Part shown: piece by piece, positions 37,075-46,794 of the stretch
Layout of the letters: every line of letters starts with the position of its first letter
How positions within the stretch are numbered: the stretch's first letter is position 1
Assembly: GCF_900143235.1 (NCBI RefSeq)
Contig: NZ_FRDF01000004.1
Location: forward strand, 175,521 to 239,520
DNA from: Erythrobacter sanguineus
GTDB taxonomy: Bacteria; Pseudomonadota; Alphaproteobacteria; Sphingomonadales; Sphingomonadaceae
Direction: 5' to 3'
DNA length: 64,000 nucleotides
Notes under the pieces: generated by a model
The model's database searches: none
Told to the model about the DNA's origin: nothing
Seen by the model: only the letters and a program-made list of their open reading frames with translations
Position numbers and translations under genes: made by a program

Positions 37075-38105
37075 TCCCTCAACAAGCTCAGGACAGGCGC
37101 GAAACCATCGGCGTCATCGGTGCAGGCGCATGGGGCACGGCGCTGGCGCAGATGCTCGCCAGTGATGGCCGCGATGTGCTGCTGTGGGCCTATGAGCCCG
37201 AAGTGGTGGACGCGATCAACACCCGGCACCGCAACCCGCTTTATCTGCCGTCTGCGATACTGGCGCCCAGCATCCGCGCAACCGGCGAGCTTGGCGATTT
37301 CGGCGCGCTCGACATCATCCTCGCGGTCACCCCGGCGCAGGTGCTGGGCCGGGTGCTGGCCGGGCTGCCCCGCAGCCCGCGCGATGTGGTGCTGTGTTCC
37401 AAGGGGATCGAGGCAGGCACCGGCCGGCTGATGAACGATGTGGCGCGCGAAGCCTGCCCGCAAAGCGCCATCGCCGTGCTGTCCGGGCCGACATTTGCGC
37501 ATGAAGTCGCCGCCGGCCTGCCGACTGCCGTGACGCTCGCCTGCGGGGGCGGGCTGGAACAGTGGCACCGGATCGCCCCTGCCATCGCCCGGCCTGCCTT
37601 CCGGCCCTATTATTCCGACGACCTGACCGGCGCGGAGATCGGCGGCGCGGTCAAGAATGTGCTCGCGATTGCCTGCGGGGTGGTGGAAGGCCTCGGCCTC
37701 GGCCAGAACGCCCGCGCCGCGCTGATCGCGCGCGGGTTTTCCGAGATGCTGCGCTTTGGCGAGGCGCTGGGCGCGCAGGCGGAGACGCTGGCGGGCCTGT
37801 GCGGGCTGGGCGATCTGGTGCTGACCTGTTCATCGACCTCCAGCCGCAATTTCTCGCTCGGCAAGGCGCTTGGCGAAGGTGCGTCCGCAGCCGCGCTGAT
37901 GGCTGACCGCCGCACCGTGGCCGAAGGCGCGCACACCGCCCCGGTGCTGGCCGGACTGGCAGAGACGCGCGGCATTGCCATGCCGATTGTCGCTGCCGTC
38001 AACGCCATCCTTGGCGGCGAGAGCGCGGGGAAGGTGGTGGCCGAACTGCTGTCCCGTCCGCTCAAGGCCGAACGGGAAGACCCCGAGAAAGAACAGGACG
38101 CGTGA
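37071..38105 (+). CDS. gpsA: Glycerol-3-phosphate dehydrogenase [NAD(P)+]
   Basis: GpsA of 344 residues, making sn-glycerol-3-phosphate for phospholipid synthesis. [13 protein letters not shown] is the dinucleotide motif near residue 14, [17 protein letters not shown] the substrate motif, and [23 protein letters not shown] holds the catalytic Lys. The ATG lies in the TsaD stop (ATGA) with GAAGGG just upstream. The tsaD-gpsA order is very common in alphaproteobacteria. Its own end overlaps the flippase start (GTGA), so three genes are coupled. Confidence 0.96.
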   Translation: MIPQQAQDRRETIGVIGAGAWGTALAQMLASDGRDVLLWAYEPEVVDAINTRHRNPLYLPSAILAPSIRATGELGDFGALDIILAVTPAQVLGRVLAGLPRSPRDVVLCSKGIEAGTGRLMNDVAREACPQSAIAVLSGPTFAHEVAAGLPTAVTLACGGGLEQWHRIAPAIARPAFRPYYSDDLTGAEIGGAVKNVLAIACGVVEGLGLGQNARAALIARGFSEMLRFGEALGAQAETLAGLCGLGDLVLTCSSTSSRNFSLGKALGEGASAAALMADRRTVAEGAHTAPVLAGLAETRGIAMPIVAAVNAILGGESAGKVVAELLSRPLKAEREDPEKEQDA

Positions 38106-39643
38106 GCCAGCCCCAGGCCGACAGCGCCCCCGCACCCGAAAAGGGCGGCGATGACCTTGCCACGCTGGCCAAGGGCGGGCGCACCAACACCATGGGCTTT
38201 GCCATCCGGCTGGTGGCGCGCATCCCCTTCCTCGTTATCGCCACGCGCCTTTACGGGGCCGAGGCGCTGGGGCGTTTTGCCTCAGCCATGGTGCTGATCG
38301 AGATTATCGCGCTGATCTGTTCGCTGGGCGAAAAGCGCGGGCTGGCACAGCGCCTGTCCGAAGGCGCGGGCGAAGATCGCAGCGCGGAGGCGAACCTTGT
38401 CTATGATGGCATCGCGCTGGCGCTGATCTATTCGGGTGCAGCCGCCCTGCTGTTGCTGGCCTTTCCCGAACCGATGTTTCCCAACGGCACCAACAGCGCA
38501 TGGGATATCTGGCTGGTCGCGACGATCCCGGCTTTTGCGGTCACCGAAATCCTGCTCGCCGCGCAGGCATATCGCTTTGATATCGCCACCACGGTGCGCG
38601 CGCGGGCGATTGTCGAACCGTGGACGATCTCGATCGCGGCGGGGGTGTTCTTCTACCTGCCGGGCACCCGCGATGCGGGGCTGGCGCTGGCCTTCATTGC
38701 TTCGATCTATGCCGGCTTGCTGACAGCGGCCTGGCCGTTCCTGCGCACCTATGGCCTGCCGCGCAACTGGACGCCGCGCCTGCGCGCCATGCTGGCGATG
38801 TCCACCCGCGCCTTCCCGCTGGTGGGGGCCGACGCGATTGAACGCGGCACGCGGCTGCTCGACATCTTCATCCTCGGCCTGTTCGCGCCGCCGCAAGCTG
38901 TCGGCATCTATTACGCCGCGCAGCAGATCGCATCGCTGCCGCAGAAACTGAAGACCAGTTTCGAACCGATCCTGTCCCCCGTCATCACCAAGAACCTGCG
39001 GATCGGCAACATGGGTGCCATCGCCGCGCAGGTGCGGCAGGTGGGGTTCTGGATCATTGCCTTGCAATTGGGCATCGCGCTGGTGCTGGGCCTGCCGGGC
39101 GAGGCCGTGATGGGCCTGTGGGGGCCGGATTATGTCGCGGGCACGGCTGCGCTCGCCTTCCTGCTGGCGGCAGAGGTGGTCGCATCGATGGCGGTCGTAT
39201 CCGAAAGCGTGCTGGTCTACATCGCCCGCAAGCGCAATCTGGCTATTTCGGTCGGGGTGATCGCATTGCAGGCGGGCTTGACGATCGCGCTGATCATCGC
39301 GGTCAGGAATGCCGGGCTGGGCGAAGGCTATCAGGCGGCAGGTGCGGCAGGCGCGCTGATGATCGCGCTGGCGGTATCGAGCCTCGTCAAGGCGCTGCTG
39401 CTCAAACACCTGCTGGGCGCAGCCGTGTCGAACTGGCGCTGGCCGCTGGTCCATGCCGCAGGCGCCGCGGTGGTGGTGGGCTATGCCTTCACCTTCCTGC
39501 CCGAATGGATCGAACTGGTGTTCGGCATTCCCGCCGTGCTCGGCACCTATGCGCTGGTGATCTGGCGGCGCGGCTTCGGCGAGGAGGACAAGGTCCTGTT
39601 CCGCAAGCAGGTCGCCCCCCCGCCCGATAGCGCTGCGCCGTAA
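38102..39643 (+). CDS. Polysaccharide/lipid flippase of the MATE-MOP superfamily (Wzx-like)
   Basis: Membrane protein of 513 residues with about 12-14 helices from residue 35 to 495. The N-terminal 30 residues are polar, and the first helix begins RLVARIPFLVIATRLYG, the usual opening of O-antigen flippase-type exporters. Such proteins move undecaprenyl-linked sugars or lipid precursors across the inner membrane. It is a single unit coupled to gpsA by a GTGA overlap; no glycosyltransferase is nearby, so the cargo is unknown. Confidence 0.82.
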   Translation: MSQPQADSAPAPEKGGDDLATLAKGGRTNTMGFAIRLVARIPFLVIATRLYGAEALGRFASAMVLIEIIALICSLGEKRGLAQRLSEGAGEDRSAEANLVYDGIALALIYSGAAALLLLAFPEPMFPNGTNSAWDIWLVATIPAFAVTEILLAAQAYRFDIATTVRARAIVEPWTISIAAGVFFYLPGTRDAGLALAFIASIYAGLLTAAWPFLRTYGLPRNWTPRLRAMLAMSTRAFPLVGADAIERGTRLLDIFILGLFAPPQAVGIYYAAQQIASLPQKLKTSFEPILSPVITKNLRIGNMGAIAAQVRQVGFWIIALQLGIALVLGLPGEAVMGLWGPDYVAGTAALAFLLAAEVVASMAVVSESVLVYIARKRNLAISVGVIALQAGLTIALIIAVRNAGLGEGYQAAGAAGALMIALAVSSLVKALLLKHLLGAAVSNWRWPLVHAAGAAVVVGYAFTFLPEWIELVFGIPAVLGTYALVIWRRGFGEEDKVLFRKQVAPPPDSAAP

Positions 39644-39717
39644 GCTGCGGGCGTTCAGTCGCTATTCACGGCTGCGAATCGATTTCTGACCCCGGGCTGA
39701 TTGCGGGGAGAGACGCG

Positions 39718-41343
39718 ATGAAAGTGATGCATTGGGCAGGAATGGCGGCGCTCGCCGCATTGGTCGCAGGCTGTGCCGGGCAGGAGAACGCCGCGCCGCC
39801 GCCACCCCCGCCACCTTCGGTCGCGGCTGTCCCGGAAATGACTGCCGCCAAAGGCCTGCGCATCCGCAACGATACCGTGATGGCCGAAAGCGCCTATTTC
39901 GCCCCGCCCGTGATGGTCGCCACCGATCCGGGCCGCGAGCAATATGACGGCAAGGAAGTCTCGCCCGTCAAACTGACGCAGGCAGAGCCGGTCTCCACCT
40001 TCAGCGTCGATGTCGATACCGGGGCCTATGCCAACACCCGCCGGTTCCTGACGCAAGGCATGATGCCACCCCAGGACGCGGTGCGGACCGAGGAGATGAT
40101 CAACTATTTCCGCTATGATTATGCGAGGCCCGAGGATCGCAGCCAGCCCTTCACGGTGACGACCGATGTCGCCAAGACCCCGTGGAACGATGGCACGTAC
40201 CTGATGCGCATCGGCCTGCGCGGTTATGATATCGAGCGCGCTGAACGCCCGCCTGCCAATCTGGTGTTTCTGATGGATGTGTCGGGATCGATGAACGCCG
40301 CCGACAAGCTGCCACTGGTCAAGACCGCGCTTGCCGGGCTGGCAGGAGAATTGTCGCCGCAGGACAAGGTGTCGATCGTCGTCTATGCCGGGGCTGCGGG
40401 CATGGTGCTGGAACCCACCAATGACACCGGGAAGATCCGCCGCGCATTGGAAAGCCTCAATGCGGGCGGATCGACGGCGGGCGGCGCGGGGATCGCGCTG
40501 GCCTACAACATCGCCGAGGACAACTTCATCAAGGGCGGCGTCAACCGCGTGATCCTTGCCACAGATGGCGATTTCAATGTCGGCGTGTCGAACACCAGCG
40601 CGCTGATCGAACTGATCGAGAAAAAGCGCGATAGCGGCATCACGCTGACCACGCTCGGCTTTGGTCAGGGCAATTTCAACGAAGCGATGATGGAGCAGAT
40701 CGCCAATCACGGGAACGGCAATTACTTCTACATCGACAGCGCATTGGAAGCGAAAAAGGTGTTGGGCGATGAAATGAGCTCCACCCTGTTCACCATCGCC
40801 AGGGATGTGAAGATCCAGGTCGAATTCAACCCCGCTGTGATCAGCCAGTACCGCCTTGTCGGCTATGAAAACCGGAGCTTGCGCGAGGAAGATTTCGACA
40901 ATGACCGGGTCGATGCCGGCGATATCGGCGCAGGCCATCAGGTCACCGCGCTTTACGAAGTGGTGCCGGTGGGCGGCAAGGGCTGGATCGCTCCCCGCCG
41001 CTACGAGGATGCGCCGCAAGCCGCCGCCACGGCGCGGCTGGCCGAAGCCGCCAATGTCAAGCTGCGCTACAAGCTGCCCGATGGCGACAGGTCGAAGCTG
41101 ATCGAACAGGCGGTGCCGTCTGCCGCGCTCAGATCAGCCGCCGCGCCATCCGGCGATTTCGCCTTCGCCGCCGCCGTTGCCGCCTTTGGGCAGGTGCTGC
41201 GCGGGGACGACATGATGATGGGCTTCGGCTTCGCGGAAATCGGCAGTCTTGCAGGGGATCGCACCGAATCGGGGCAGGACAATTTCTGGCGGCAGGAATT
41301 CCTCCAGCTGACTGCGCTGGCGGCCAGCATGAAGGGCGGCTGA
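39718..41343 (+). CDS. vWA-domain lipoprotein, YfbK/DUF3520 type
   Basis: Lipoprotein of 541 residues. A signal ends VAGC (Cys19) and is followed by a Pro-rich linker. A vWF N-terminal domain is at about 80-175 (TFSVDVDTGAYANTRRFL). The vWA domain at about 180-360 has an intact MIDAS (DVSGSMN, later TDGDF), and a DUF3520 domain fills the C-terminus. Family members are probably metal-dependent adhesion or complex-assembly factors in the periplasm. GGGGAGAG precedes the ATG. The gene is flanked by unrelated units. Confidence 0.88.
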   Translation: MKVMHWAGMAALAALVAGCAGQENAAPPPPPPPSVAAVPEMTAAKGLRIRNDTVMAESAYFAPPVMVATDPGREQYDGKEVSPVKLTQAEPVSTFSVDVDTGAYANTRRFLTQGMMPPQDAVRTEEMINYFRYDYARPEDRSQPFTVTTDVAKTPWNDGTYLMRIGLRGYDIERAERPPANLVFLMDVSGSMNAADKLPLVKTALAGLAGELSPQDKVSIVVYAGAAGMVLEPTNDTGKIRRALESLNAGGSTAGGAGIALAYNIAEDNFIKGGVNRVILATDGDFNVGVSNTSALIELIEKKRDSGITLTTLGFGQGNFNEAMMEQIANHGNGNYFYIDSALEAKKVLGDEMSSTLFTIARDVKIQVEFNPAVISQYRLVGYENRSLREEDFDNDRVDAGDIGAGHQVTALYEVVPVGGKGWIAPRRYEDAPQAAATARLAEAANVKLRYKLPDGDRSKLIEQAVPSAALRSAAAPSGDFAFAAAVAAFGQVLRGDDMMMGFGFAEIGSLAGDRTESGQDNFWRQEFLQLTALAASMKGG

Positions 41344-41457
41344 CACCCGCATCGGAACTTCAGGCCAATATTACAGGTCATCAACGGACTTGGGCAGAAG
41401 CGCCATCGGCTGCTAGAGCGGCAGCCCTATCTGATTCCCGTTGGAGTTTGCCCTGTC

Positions 41458-42054
41458 ATGTCTCTCGATCCGTCTGTCTCGCTTCCGCTGATTTTGCTCG
41501 GCCTTGCGCTTTTCGTCCTTGGCCTGTGGATGCTGGTGCGGATCAGCCGCAAGGCCAAGGTGGTTGACGACCAGTCCGCACCCGCGCTGCGCCGCGACGT
41601 GCTCGACGAAGGGGCCGAACGGGCGCAGCGCAATCAGGCGCTGATCGATGCCGCACCGGCCGCGACGACACCGGCACAAGCCCCGGTTTCCGCCGCCGCC
41701 AACGCCCAGGCGGTGGCCGCCGCGCCGCTCGGCACCGATGCCGAGGCCGGGCCGCAAGTGGTGCCCACCACCGCCGCGCCGCCCAAAGCGCCCGCAAGCG
41801 CACCGGCCCCTGCCGCGGATGATCTTTCGCGCATCAAGGGGGTTGGCCCCAAACTGGTGGCACTTCTGGGCGAACTCAGCGTCACGTCCTATGCCCAGAT
41901 CGCGGTGTGGCAAGCAGCCGATATCGAACGGGTCGATGGCCAGCTTGGCCGGTTCAAGGGCCGCATCACGCGCGACCAATGGGTTGAACAGGCCCAATTG
42001 CTCGCCGCGCATGACGAGGCCGGCTTCATCGAAAAATTCGGCCGGAATGGATAA
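41458..42054 (+). CDS. Membrane-anchored helix-hairpin-helix protein
   Basis: Protein of 198 residues with a membrane helix at about 8-28, a charged coiled segment, an Ala/Pro-rich linker (about 65-120), and a C-terminal helix-hairpin-helix domain at about 122-190 (DDLSRIKGVGPKLVALLGELSVTSYAQIA). This C-terminal pattern is the one seen in ribosomal L21 fusions and NADH-quinone-oxidoreductase-associated proteins of alphaproteobacteria (DUF4332-like). The HhH could bind DNA or act as a protein contact; a membrane anchor argues for the latter. GGAG lies about 12 nt upstream. Confidence 0.75.
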   Translation: MSLDPSVSLPLILLGLALFVLGLWMLVRISRKAKVVDDQSAPALRRDVLDEGAERAQRNQALIDAAPAATTPAQAPVSAAANAQAVAAAPLGTDAEAGPQVVPTTAAPPKAPASAPAPAADDLSRIKGVGPKLVALLGELSVTSYAQIAVWQAADIERVDGQLGRFKGRITRDQWVEQAQLLAAHDEAGFIEKFGRNG

Positions 42055-42129
42055 TATTCAAGCAAACTTTACGTCCAATCCGTGTTACGCTCCTGTCATT
42101 GGGGAGTCGCTGACACGGGGAGAGGGCGG

Positions 42130-42486
42130 ATGGCCTTGCGAATATTGGTGGCCGAAGACGAATTGATCACCGCCTCCGACCTGTGCGATACTTTTGCAGA
42201 GGCGGGTTACGAGATCGAAGGCCCGCATGCCGGGATTTCCTCGGCGATGCTGGCTTGCCAGAAGATAAAGCCCGATCTTGCGATCCTTGATATCGAGCTG
42301 ATTGACGGGCTGACCTATGAACTGGCGCAGACGCTGATCGACGATAATGTGCCGGTGATCCTCCATTCCGAACTGGCCGAGCGCGAAGAAATCGCCGCCC
42401 GCTTTCCGCGCGCGATTGCGGTGGCCAAGCCCTGCCCGCCGGCGGCGCTGCTTGATGCGGTGGGCCGGATGCTGGCGACCTGCTGA
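42130..42486 (+). CDS. Single-domain response regulator
   Basis: Receiver-only protein of 118 residues. Acidic pocket residues follow ILVAEDE, the phospho-acceptor Asp is in AILDIEL, the Ser/Thr switch position falls near VILHSE and the Lys is in VAKPCP. No output domain is present, so it should work as a shuttle or sink in a phosphorelay. AGAGGG directly precedes the ATG at 42130. It lies alone between the HhH protein and gcdH, with no kinase in the window. Confidence 0.88.
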   Translation: MALRILVAEDELITASDLCDTFAEAGYEIEGPHAGISSAMLACQKIKPDLAILDIELIDGLTYELAQTLIDDNVPVILHSELAEREEIAARFPRAIAVAKPCPPAALLDAVGRMLATC

Positions 42487-42564
42487 ACGGGCGGGCGCGG
42501 CCCCTTGCTCTGGGCTTGCAAGCCTGCGAAGGCATTGGCCAACAAGACAAGCAGGAGCAACGCC

Positions 42565-43785
42565 ATGCATGGCACCCCGGCACCGACAAGCGCATCGGGC
42601 AAAAGCGGCATCGCGCCGTTCAGGTGGGACGACCCGTTCGACCTTGAAAGCCAGCTCAGCGAAGAAGAGCGGATGATCCGCGACGCCGCCCGTGGCTTTG
42701 CGCAAAGCGAATTGCAGCCGCGCGTGATCGACGCTTTCCGCGAAGAAACAGACGCGCCCGAACTGTTCCCGCTGATGGGCAAGGCCGGGCTGCTGGGCGC
42801 GACCATCCCTGAAGAATTCGGCGGCGCGGGCGCGGGCTATGTCGCCTATGGGTTGATCGCGCGCGAGATCGAGCGGGTGGACAGCGGGTATCGTTCGATG
42901 GCGAGCGTGCAATCCAGCCTCGTTATGCATCCGATCAATGCCTATGGCTCGGACGAACAGCGCCGCAAATATCTCCCCGGCCTTGCCAGCGGGGAATTGA
43001 TCGGCTGCTTTGGCCTCACTGAACCTGACGCGGGCAGCGATCCTTCGGGGATGAAAAGCTTCGCCCGCAAGGATGGTGATGATTACGTCATCTCCGGCAG
43101 CAAGACGTGGATTTCCAACGCCCCCTTCGCCGATGTCTTCGTGGTCTGGGCCAAGAGCGAAGAACATGGCGGCGCGATCCGCGGCTTCGTGCTGGAAAAG
43201 GGCATGGCCGGGCTTTCCGCGCCCAAAATCAAGGGCAAAATTTCCCTGCGCGCCTCGACCACCGGGATGATCGTGATGGACGAGGTGCGCGTGCCTGCAT
43301 CCGCGCTGCTGCCCAATGTGGAGGGGCTCAAAGGCCCGTTCGGCTGCCTCAACCGCGCACGCTACGGCATTTCGTGGGGCGCGATGGGGGCGGCGGAATT
43401 CTGCCTTGCCGCCGCGCGCCAATATGGCCTCGATCGTCACCAGTTCGGCCGCCCGCTGGCAGGCACGCAGCTGTTCCAGAAGAAACTCGCCGACATGATG
43501 AGCGACATTGCGCTGGGCCTGCAGGCGAGCTTGCGCGTGGGCCGGTTGATCGACGAGGGGCGGTTCGCCCCCGACATGATCTCGATCGTCAAGCGCAACA
43601 ATGTCGGCAAGGCGCTCGATATCGCGCGGGCCTCGCGCGACATGCATGGCGGGAACGGCATTTCGGAAGAATATCAGGTGATCCGCCACGCCGTGAACCT
43701 CGAAACGGTCAACACCTATGAAGGCACGCATGATGTCCACGCGCTGATTTTGGGCCGCGCGATTACAGGGATTGCGGCGTTCTGA
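42565..43785 (+). CDS. gcdH: Glutaryl-CoA dehydrogenase
   Basis: Acyl-CoA dehydrogenase of 406 residues that oxidises and decarboxylates glutaryl-CoA to crotonyl-CoA. The family signature [15 protein letters not shown], the FAD-binding [22 protein letters not shown] and the catalytic-base segment [13 protein letters not shown] are present. [16 protein letters not shown] is typical of the GCDH subgroup. AGGAG is 6 nt upstream of the ATG. It acts at the end of lysine and tryptophan breakdown; the neighbouring maiA-fahA genes suggest a local amino-acid catabolic group. Confidence 0.92.
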   Translation: MHGTPAPTSASGKSGIAPFRWDDPFDLESQLSEEERMIRDAARGFAQSELQPRVIDAFREETDAPELFPLMGKAGLLGATIPEEFGGAGAGYVAYGLIAREIERVDSGYRSMASVQSSLVMHPINAYGSDEQRRKYLPGLASGELIGCFGLTEPDAGSDPSGMKSFARKDGDDYVISGSKTWISNAPFADVFVVWAKSEEHGGAIRGFVLEKGMAGLSAPKIKGKISLRASTTGMIVMDEVRVPASALLPNVEGLKGPFGCLNRARYGISWGAMGAAEFCLAAARQYGLDRHQFGRPLAGTQLFQKKLADMMSDIALGLQASLRVGRLIDEGRFAPDMISIVKRNNVGKALDIARASRDMHGGNGISEEYQVIRHAVNLETVNTYEGTHDVHALILGRAITGIAAF

Positions 43786-43960
43786 TGCGCGTCATGATTT
43801 CGCCCCTGTCCTACAGCGCCGGGCGGTGCCATCATTACACCATGCAGCGCCGCAAATTCCCTGCCCTCGCACCTGTTATCAAAGGCGCGCGCATGGGGGC
43901 CGGTTTTCGCTTCCTGGACAGTGTAACATGTGTCTCCTACAGCCTTGCGGGGACACCGGA

Positions 43961-44611
43961 ATGAAGCTCTACGGCTACTTCCGCAGTTCGACCTCCTATC
44001 GGCTCAGGATTGCGCTCAATCTGAAGGGGCTGGCGTTCGAGAACATCCCCGTCAATCTCGTCACCGCCGAGAACAAGGACGAAGGTTTCACGCAGCGCAA
44101 CCCCTTCGGATCGCTCCCCATGCTGGAGGCGGACGGGCGCGACCGGGCGCAGTCGATGGCGCTGCTGGAATGGTTGGACGAGGCCTATCCCGTCCCGCCG
44201 CTGCTGCCGCAAGACCTTGAGGCGCGCTACACAATGCGCGAACTGGCCTATGCAATCGCAACCGAGATTCACGCGATCAACAACCTGCCAGTGCTGAAAT
44301 ACCTGAAAGACCCGCTCGGCCACACGCAGGACGAAATCGATACGTGGTATCGCCACTGGCTCGCCCGCACGCTGGTGCCGGTCGAAGCGCGGCTGGCGCA
44401 GCTAGATGCGGGCGATTTCCTCCACGGCGATGCGCCCGGCCTTTTCGAAGTGGTGCTGGTCCCGCAGCTCTACAATGCGCGACGGTTCGCTTACGACCTG
44501 TCGGCCAGCCCGCACCTGACCCGGATTGAAGCGGCCTGCCTTGCGCTGCCCGCCTTCGAGCGCGCACACCCAGATAATCAACAAGATTCCCCGGAGAGAA
44601 AACCGCAATGA
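43961..44611 (+). CDS. maiA: Maleylacetoacetate isomerase (zeta-class GST)
   Basis: Isomerase of 216 residues converting maleylacetoacetate to fumarylacetoacetate with glutathione. The zeta-class active-site motif RSSTSYRLRIALNLK lies at 8-22 (family pattern SSCSWRVRIAL), with Thr in place of the usual Cys, a variation seen in the family. The C-terminal helical domain follows. The ATG at 43961 is chosen because the upstream frame to 43772 has no GST match. The stop overlaps the fahA start (ATGA). Homogentisate dioxygenase is not in the window. Confidence 0.9.
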   Translation: MKLYGYFRSSTSYRLRIALNLKGLAFENIPVNLVTAENKDEGFTQRNPFGSLPMLEADGRDRAQSMALLEWLDEAYPVPPLLPQDLEARYTMRELAYAIATEIHAINNLPVLKYLKDPLGHTQDEIDTWYRHWLARTLVPVEARLAQLDAGDFLHGDAPGLFEVVLVPQLYNARRFAYDLSASPHLTRIEAACLALPAFERAHPDNQQDSPERKPQ

Positions 44612-45618
44612 AACTCGCAACCCTCAACAACGGCACCCGCGATGGCAAGCTGGTGGTGGTGTCGAAAGACCTTACCCGCTGCTGCGCCGCCGGATACATC
44701 GCGCCGACACTGCAATACGCGCTCGACAACTGGGAGCGGGTCGCGCCCGAACTCGAAGTGCTCGCGCGCGATGTCGAACATGAAACCGTGCCGTGCGAGC
44801 GGTTCCACGAACGCCAGGCCCATTCCCCCCTGCCGCGCGCCTATCAATGGGCCGATGGCAGCGCCTATATCAACCATGTCGAACTGGTCCGGCAGGCACG
44901 CGGGGCCAAGGTGCCGGGCAGCTTCTATCACGACCCGCTGATGTATCAGGGCGGATCGGACAGCTTCCTGCCGCCGCGCGCCAGCATCCCGCTGGGCGAT
45001 GTGGCATGGGGTTGCGACATGGAGGGCGAGATTGCGTGCATCACCGATGATGTGCCGATGGGCGTTTCGGCAGAGGATGCGGCGGGCCACATCAAGCTGC
45101 TGATGCTGGTCAATGATGTGTCCTTGCGCGGGCTGATCCCGGCCGAACTGGAAAAGGGCTTCGGCTTCTTCCAGTCCAAGCCGGCCAGCGCCTTTTCACC
45201 CGTGGCGGTGACGCCGGATGAACTGGGCGAGGCGTGGGCGGACAGCCTTATCCACCTGCCGCTGATGGTCGACCTCAACGGCGCACCCTTTGGCCGCGCC
45301 AATGCCGGGCAGGATGCGACCTTCAACCTTGCGCAACTGGTCGCCCACGCTGCCAAGACCCGCAACCTTGGTGCAGGCACGGTGATCGGCACCGGCACGG
45401 TCTCGAACAAGGGCGCGGATGGCGGCGCCGGCACGCCGGTGGCAGATGGCGGCGCGGGCTATTCCTGTATCGCCGAAATCCGGATGATCGAGACCATCCG
45501 CGATGGTCAGCCGACAACGCCGTTCATGCAGATTGGCGATACGGTCCGGATCGAAATGCGCGATAATAACAACCACTCGATCTTCGGCGCGATCGAGCAG
45601 GAGGTGGCAGGGGTTTAG
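44608..45618 (+). CDS. fahA: Fumarylacetoacetate hydrolase family protein
   Basis: FAH-family hydrolase of 336 residues, by context the last step of tyrosine/homogentisate degradation (fumarylacetoacetate to fumarate and acetoacetate). The metal site is spread over WGCDMEGEIACITDD and LMLVNDVSLRG, and the domain ends with the oxyanion segment GDTVRIEMRDNNNHSIFGAIEQ. The gene overlaps maiA by 4 bp, with CGGAGAG about 10 nt upstream. The end overlaps the ald stop on the opposite strand by 4 bp (TTAG). Confidence 0.9.
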   Translation: MKLATLNNGTRDGKLVVVSKDLTRCCAAGYIAPTLQYALDNWERVAPELEVLARDVEHETVPCERFHERQAHSPLPRAYQWADGSAYINHVELVRQARGAKVPGSFYHDPLMYQGGSDSFLPPRASIPLGDVAWGCDMEGEIACITDDVPMGVSAEDAAGHIKLLMLVNDVSLRGLIPAELEKGFGFFQSKPASAFSPVAVTPDELGEAWADSLIHLPLMVDLNGAPFGRANAGQDATFNLAQLVAHAAKTRNLGAGTVIGTGTVSNKGADGGAGTPVADGGAGYSCIAEIRMIETIRDGQPTTPFMQIGDTVRIEMRDNNNHSIFGAIEQEVAGV

Positions 45619-46700
45619 GAAAAACCGAGGCTCTCGGCCACCGCTGCATTGGCGATCCGGCCCTGATGGACATTGAGGCCGAGGGCGAGATGCGGGTCAT
45701 CCTCGCACGCCTTCAGCCCCTTGTTCGCCAGCGCAAGGCCGAACGGCAAGGTCGCGTTGTTGAGCGCATAGGAACTGGTCAGCGGCACCGCGCCGGGCAT
45801 GTTGGCAACGCAGTAATGGATGATCCCGTCGACTTCGTAGGTCGGGTTTTCATGGGTGGTGGGATGCGACGTTTCGAAACAGCCGCCCTGATCGATCGCG
45901 ACATCGACCAGCACCGCGCGGTTCTTCATGTCGGGCAGCATCGCGCGGGTCACAAGGTGCGGCGCGCTGGCCCCCGGGATCAGCACCGCGCCGATCACCA
46001 CATCGGCCTGCGCCACCGCCTGCTCGATCGTGCCCGCGGTCGAAAAGCGGGTGATGGCGCGGCCCTGGAACATCTCGTCCAATTGGCGCAGGCGCGGCAG
46101 CGAACGGTCGAAGATCTCGACGCTCGCACCCAGTCCCACCGCCATGCGCGCGGCTTGCGTGCCGACCACCCCGCCGCCCAGCACCACGACCCGCGCCGGC
46201 AGCACGCCCGGCACCCCACCCATCAACGTGCCGCGCCCGCCATTGCTGGCGCGCAGGGCCTGCGCGCCCGCCTCGATTGCCAGCCGCCCGGCGACTTCGC
46301 TCATAGGTGCCAGCAGCGGCAATCCGCCACCCGGCCCGGTCACGGTTTCATAGGCGATGGCGGAAACGCCCGATGCCATCAGACCCTTCGCCTGATCGGG
46401 ATCGGGCGCGAGGTGGAGATAGGTAAACAGGATCTGCCCTTCGCGCAGTTGCACCCATTCGCCGGGCTGCGGTTCCTTGACCTTCACCACCATATCGGCG
46501 CGGGCGAAGACTTCGGCGGCGGTGCCGACCACTTCGGCCCCGGCCCTGCGGTAGATATCATCATCCTTGTCGATGCCCAGCCCGGCCCCGGTCTGGACGA
46601 TGACGGAATGCCCGGCGGCGACATATTCGCGCACCGCTTCGGGGGTAAGGCCGACGCGAAATTCACTCGGTTTGATTTCCTTGGGAACGCCGACCAGCAT
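45615..46700 (-). CDS. ald: Alanine dehydrogenase
   Basis: Ald of 361 residues, interconverting L-alanine and pyruvate with NAD. MLVGVPKEIKPSEFRVGLTPEAV opens the protein with the Arg and Lys substrate ligands; VVLGGGVVGTQAARMAVGLGA is the dinucleotide motif near 170-190. GGAGA lies 5 nt upstream of the ATG. The gene is divergent from an aldehyde dehydrogenase gene; the short space between them has an AT-rich inverted repeat. Ald is commonly controlled by an Lrp/AsnC-type AldR, which fits such a site, but no such regulator gene is in the window. Confidence 0.95.
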   Translation of the reverse strand: MLVGVPKEIKPSEFRVGLTPEAVREYVAAGHSVIVQTGAGLGIDKDDDIYRRAGAEVVGTAAEVFARADMVVKVKEPQPGEWVQLREGQILFTYLHLAPDPDQAKGLMASGVSAIAYETVTGPGGGLPLLAPMSEVAGRLAIEAGAQALRASNGGRGTLMGGVPGVLPARVVVLGGGVVGTQAARMAVGLGASVEIFDRSLPRLRQLDEMFQGRAITRFSTAGTIEQAVAQADVVIGAVLIPGASAPHLVTRAMLPDMKNRAVLVDVAIDQGGCFETSHPTTHENPTYEVDGIIHYCVANMPGAVPLTSSYALNNATLPFGLALANKGLKACEDDPHLALGLNVHQGRIANAAVAESLGFS

Positions 46701-46740
46701 GATTCTCTCCTCGCGATGCAGCCGAAATGCCGCTACAGTA

Positions 46741-46767
46741 TGCGCAATATAATTACAATATCGCGCA
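46741..46767. promoter_or_regulatory. AT-rich palindromic operator between ald and the aldehyde dehydrogenase
   Basis: Arms TGCGCxATAT and ATATxGCGCA lie symmetrically around 7 nt; 9 of 10 positions pair, and the site is midway between two divergent starts (40 and 27 bp away). AT content contrasts sharply with the surrounding DNA. The dyad size fits Lrp/AsnC-type or GntR-type regulators. Confidence 0.6.
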
Positions 46768-46794
46768 AGGTCGATTCAAACTCAGGAGCCTCTC

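Noticed and set aside
42085..43740. Open frame of 551 codons antisense to the receiver gene and gcdH
   Set aside because: No motif; the glutaryl-CoA dehydrogenase frame is complete on the other strand.
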